Of a DNA stretch of 64,000 nt, positions 61,425 to 64,000 are shown piece by piece. Numbering within the stretch: position 1 is the first letter of the stretch; each line of letters starts with the position of its first letter. A program made the translations under genes and the position numbers. The notes beneath the pieces were generated by a model that did no database searches, was not told where the DNA came from, and saw only the letters and a program-made list of their open reading frames with translations. Origin of the DNA: Collinsella tanakaei (GTDB lineage: Bacteria > Actinomycetota > Coriobacteriia > Coriobacteriales > Coriobacteriaceae); contig NZ_JAUDCO010000003.1 in NCBI RefSeq assembly GCF_030373545.1, positions 1-64,000 on the forward strand, written 5' to 3'.

Positions 61425-63053
61425 ATGGACACCAGCAAGCCAATTCGCTTCGAACACGCCCTGATCGCCACCCAGGACCCGGATAGCCCGCACGCCGACA
61501 CGATGGTTGTCGACGGCGAGCGCATCGCCTGGGTCGGATGGGCAGCCGATCTGCCAGCCGCCTACGTCGGCGCGGCATGTGAGACGGTGGACCTCGGCGG
61601 GGCGCGCGTCATCCCCGGCTTCGTGGACGCGCACATGCACGCCGTGATGCTTGCCGACTACAGCCGTCAGATCTCGGCTCTGCCGCCCAAGATCAACTCC
61701 ATCGCCGAACTTATCGAGGCCATCCGCGAACAGCGCGCCCACCAGGACGCCGACACCTGGATCCACGGCTGGGGCTACGACGAGGCACTGCTCGCCGAAG
61801 GCCGCTCGCCCAACCGCTACGACCTGGATGCCGCGAGCGATGGCGCCCCGGTGTGCATGATGCGCACCTGCGGCCATATCCGCTGCGTGAACAGCCGCGC
61901 GCTCGAGATCGCGGGCATCACGCGCGACACCCCCGACCCCGAGGGCGGTCAGATCGAGCGCGACGAGCACGGCGAGCCCACCGGCGTTCTAAAGGAGACC
62001 GCGCGCGACCTTGTCACCCCCTTCATCCCCCGCGCAAGCGAGGGGGAAACCGTAGCGAGCCTCGTCGAGCTGGGGCACCTGCTCGCCTCGCAGGGCATCG
62101 TCGCGGCAACCGACATGTGCACGCTCGACGGCACCGACGCCCAGCCCCTGCTCGCCCGTGCGGTGGAGGCGGGCCTTGCGCAGGACATCGCCACCTACGT
62201 GCTGTGGGACTACGTGAAAGACGACCCCGCCTACACCATCGCGCCCGCCGAGCAGGACCGCTCCCGTCAGCTGTTCTGCGCCGGCATCAAGCTGCTCACC
62301 GACGGCAGCGTCTCGGGCAAGACCGCATGGTTCGACCGCCCCTATCTGGGCTGCGACGCCGCGAATGCCGACGCCTGCGGCTTTCCCACCTGCACCGCCG
62401 AGGAGCTCGATGGCGCCATCGCGTTTTGCGAGAAGAACCGCTGCCAGCTGTCGATGCACGCCATGGGCACCCGCGCGATCGACCGGGCGGTCGAGCACCT
62501 CTGCGGACATGCGCCCTGGGTTGACGGCGCCTACCCCCACGTGCGCATCGAGCACGTCACCGCACCTTCCGCGGCCGCGATCGAGGCGTTTGTCCGCGAC
62601 GGCATCGGCATCGTGACCCAGCCGATCTTTGCCTACGCCGAGATCGGAACCTACCTTGCCAACCTGGGGCCCGAGCGCACCCGCTCATGCTACCCGTTCC
62701 GCACGATGCTTGATGCGGGTGTGGCGCTCTGCATCTCGACCGATGCGCCGGCGACCTCGTGGGCGGTCCCTTCCGACCCCTTCCCCAACATCAAGTCCGC
62801 CGTCACCCGCCATGCCTACAACGGCTTTGACTTCGGCGCAGACGAGCGCCTGACCATCGACGAGGCGATCACCCTCTACACGCGCGAGGCCGCCAAGATG
62901 GTGGGCTTCGAGGGGCTCGGCATGCTCCGCGCGGGCTACAAGGCGAGTTTCGCCGTGCTTGATCGCGACATCTACGCCGTACCCGCCGACGAGATCGACG
63001 GCGTCGGCGTGGCAGCGACCTACATCCGCGGCAAGAAGGTTTACGAGCGCTGA
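61425..63053 (+). CDS. YtcJ-type metal-dependent amidohydrolase
   Basis: A 542-residue member of the amidohydrolase superfamily, YtcJ group (PF07969): IPGFVDAHMHAVM (about 65-77) with the two metal His, GHIRCVNSRALE, KLLTDGSVSGKTAWF, and the distal HVRIEHVTAP and STDAPATSW with the conserved His and Asp. The ATG at 61425 follows GAAGGAG; 14 codons upstream are excluded. The substrate of this group is largely unknown. Divergent from the M20 amidohydrolase/MFS pair across a palindrome-bearing region. Confidence 0.87.
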   Translation: MDTSKPIRFEHALIATQDPDSPHADTMVVDGERIAWVGWAADLPAAYVGAACETVDLGGARVIPGFVDAHMHAVMLADYSRQISALPPKINSIAELIEAIREQRAHQDADTWIHGWGYDEALLAEGRSPNRYDLDAASDGAPVCMMRTCGHIRCVNSRALEIAGITRDTPDPEGGQIERDEHGEPTGVLKETARDLVTPFIPRASEGETVASLVELGHLLASQGIVAATDMCTLDGTDAQPLLARAVEAGLAQDIATYVLWDYVKDDPAYTIAPAEQDRSRQLFCAGIKLLTDGSVSGKTAWFDRPYLGCDAANADACGFPTCTAEELDGAIAFCEKNRCQLSMHAMGTRAIDRAVEHLCGHAPWVDGAYPHVRIEHVTAPSAAAIEAFVRDGIGIVTQPIFAYAEIGTYLANLGPERTRSCYPFRTMLDAGVALCISTDAPATSWAVPSDPFPNIKSAVTRHAYNGFDFGADERLTIDEAITLYTREAAKMVGFEGLGMLRAGYKASFAVLDRDIYAVPADEIDGVGVAATYIRGKKVYER

Positions 63054-63073
63054 CGTGGGCCCTCGCTGACGAG

Positions 63074-63101
63074 CCGCAGCGTTCCGCGCGGGACGCTGCG
63101 G
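63074..63101 (+). terminator. hairpin downstream of the YtcJ-type gene
   Basis: CCGCAGCGTTCC (63074-63085) pairs with GGGACGCTGCGG (63090-63101), one wobble, loop GCGC, 20 bases past the stop. No immediate T-run. Confidence 0.55.
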
Positions 63102-63179
63102 ACTGGCGGATTCTCCTCATTCCGTTTACGGTTCGGGTTTTGGGCACATGGTTTGAGCCGACCTTCGGTTCGGCTCGTT

Positions 63180-63248
63180 TGGGTTGAACGGAACACGTCC
63201 CCACCCAACCCATTTTGGGTTGGGTGGAACACGTCCCCAACCAACCCG
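63180..63248. repeat. 33-bp repeat family, two tandem copies
   Basis: Units 63180-63212 and 63216-63248, starting TGGGTTG and sharing GGAACACGTCCCCA. Same family as the 28.2- and 38.6-kb copies, again in a gap at gene ends (between two convergent genes). Confidence 0.9.
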
Positions 63249-63259
63249 ATACATAGACA

Positions 63260-63289
63260 GCGGCGGCCCGCATATCGTCGGGCCGCCGC
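63260..63289. terminator. GC hairpin between convergent genes
   Basis: A perfect 11-bp stem GCGGCGGCCCG (63260-63270) with CGGGCCGCCGC (63279-63289), loop CATATCGT. It lies 75 bases past the pstB stop on the minus strand; no strong T-run. Confidence 0.55.
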
Positions 63290-63364
63290 CGCTGCATGGG
63301 AATCCGCGCCGGTCGGTTCGGGGTGCACAGGAACCGTCACGACGGGTTATACGGGAGCGTTTGC

Positions 63365-64000
63365 TTACGAGAACATACCGGTAAGGTAGTCGTTCAGGCG
63401 CTTGTCGTTGGGGCGCTGGAAGATCTGGTCGGTCTCGCCGTACTCCACCATGTCGCCCATGTAGAAGAAGGCCGTGCGGTTGGAGACGCGCGAGGCCTGC
63501 TCCATGTTGTGGGTGACGATGACGATGGCGCGGTCCTTCACGATGGAGTTCATGAGGTCCTCGATGGCCAGCGTCGAGATGGGGTCAAGCGCCGAACACG
63601 GCTCGTCAAACAGGATGACGTCCGGGTTCATGGCAAGCGTGCGCGCGATGCACAGGCGCTGCTGCTGGCCGCCGGACAGGGCGAAGGCGCTCTGGTCGAG
63701 CTTGTCTTTGACCTCGTCCCACAGGGCAGCGCCGCGCAGGCTCTCCTCCACCATCTGCTCGAGCGTGGCCTTGTCCTTGATGCCGTGGCGCTTGGGCGCG
63801 AACGTGATGTTCTCGCGGATGGACTTGTGGAAGGGGTTGGGCTGCTGGAAGACCATGCCGATGGAGCGGCGCAGCTCGTAGAGGTTCTCCTTGGTCGTGT
63901 TGATGTTGCGACCCTGGTAGAGGATCTCGCCCTCCACGCGGCAGCCGCGGATCTCGCGGTTCATGAGGTTCAGGCTGCGCAGGTAGGTGGACTTGCCGCA
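63365..64000 (-). CDS. pstB: phosphate ABC transporter ATPase (partial, N-terminus outside the window)
   Basis: The last 211 codons of PstB, the ATPase of the high-affinity phosphate importer PstSCAB. The visible part starts inside Walker A (CGKST, next to LRSLNLMNR), then [11 protein letters not shown] (Q-loop), [23 protein letters not shown] and the switch His in VTHNM. The frame is open to the window edge, so the ATG inside at 63964 is not the start. It should be the last or near-last gene of a pst operon on the minus strand. Confidence 0.95.
   Translation of the reverse strand, partial: CGKSTYLRSLNLMNREIRGCRVEGEILYQGRNINTTKENLYELRRSIGMVFQQPNPFHKSIRENITFAPKRHGIKDKATLEQMVEESLRGAALWDEVKDKLDQSAFALSGGQQQRLCIARTLAMNPDVILFDEPCSALDPISTLAIEDLMNSIVKDRAIVIVTHNMEQASRVSNRTAFFYMGDMVEYGETDQIFQRPNDKRLNDYLTGMFS

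Overview
The window is GC-rich chromosomal DNA, densely coded on both strands, with strong AGGAGG-type ribosome binding sites. The gene set (class III fructose-1,6-bisphosphatase, lysine synthesis by the acetylase branch, CDP-glycerol polymer genes, GtrA proteins, L-lactate dehydrogenase, a three-gene anaerobic glycerol-3-phosphate oxidation operon, cobalamin and lysine riboswitches) points to a Gram-positive anaerobe. High GC together with Firmicutes-like gene content best fits the class Coriobacteriia, probably Collinsella or a close relative. That placement is inference: there is no rRNA in the window.

Layout. 1-3.9 kb: end of an unknown gene, then a large, visibly AT-richer cell-wall hydrolase gene (GH25, ricin-type lectin repeats, NlpC/P60). 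3.9-10.8 kb: wall polymer locus with two CDP-glycerol glycerophosphotransferases, TagD and two ABC-2 exporters on opposite strands, with a small XRE regulator between them. 11-14.3 kb: fbp and two GtrA genes. 14.9-19.4 kb: a two-gene operon of membrane- or surface-anchored transcobalamin-like (DUF4430) proteins, one also carrying a beta-propeller region, behind a cobalamin riboswitch. 19.6-23.6 kb: a secreted coiled-coil/lysozyme-like protein, a membrane Ser/Thr kinase with an upstream regulator-like gene, and an FxLYD protein. 23.7-29 kb: M20 deacetylase divergent from lysine riboswitch-lysA-dapA-dapB-dapH. 29.2-32.3 kb: glycerol-3-phosphate oxidase-type operon. 32.5-42 kb: nucleoid-associated protein, DUF2974 lipase-like protein, GH13 alpha-glucosidase, ldh, aminotransferase, nadE. 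42-48.5 kb: three GT2 glycosyltransferases and two proteins of unknown function. 48.5-58.4 kb: ettA, tcdA, tatD-type nuclease, HAD phosphatase, pgi, a possible structured RNA with a 25-codon ORF, and an Uup-like ABC-F gene. 58.4-64 kb: MFS carrier, M20 amidohydrolase, YtcJ-type amidohydrolase and the end of pstB.

How genes work together. The lysine riboswitch controls lysA-dapA-dapB, probably with dapH; the divergent M20 enzyme and the aminotransferase at 38.7 kb could supply the remaining acetylase-branch steps to meso-diaminopimelate and lysine. TagD makes CDP-glycerol, the glycerophosphotransferases use it, and the TagGH-like exporters move the polymer out. The DUF4430 operon is most simply read as a cobalamin-repressed surface B12 capture system.

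Non-coding structure. The intergenic spaces hold several families of short repeats: a 33-bp family (seven copies at three loci), a 31-bp family with CGACAAG/CTTGTCG ends (four copies at two loci), three degenerate arrays that all have a 26-bp period, a 66-nt near-perfect hairpin with 29-bp arms, and a 139-bp element with 20-bp inverted ends. With the cobalamin/DUF4430 operon, these are the most unusual content of the window.
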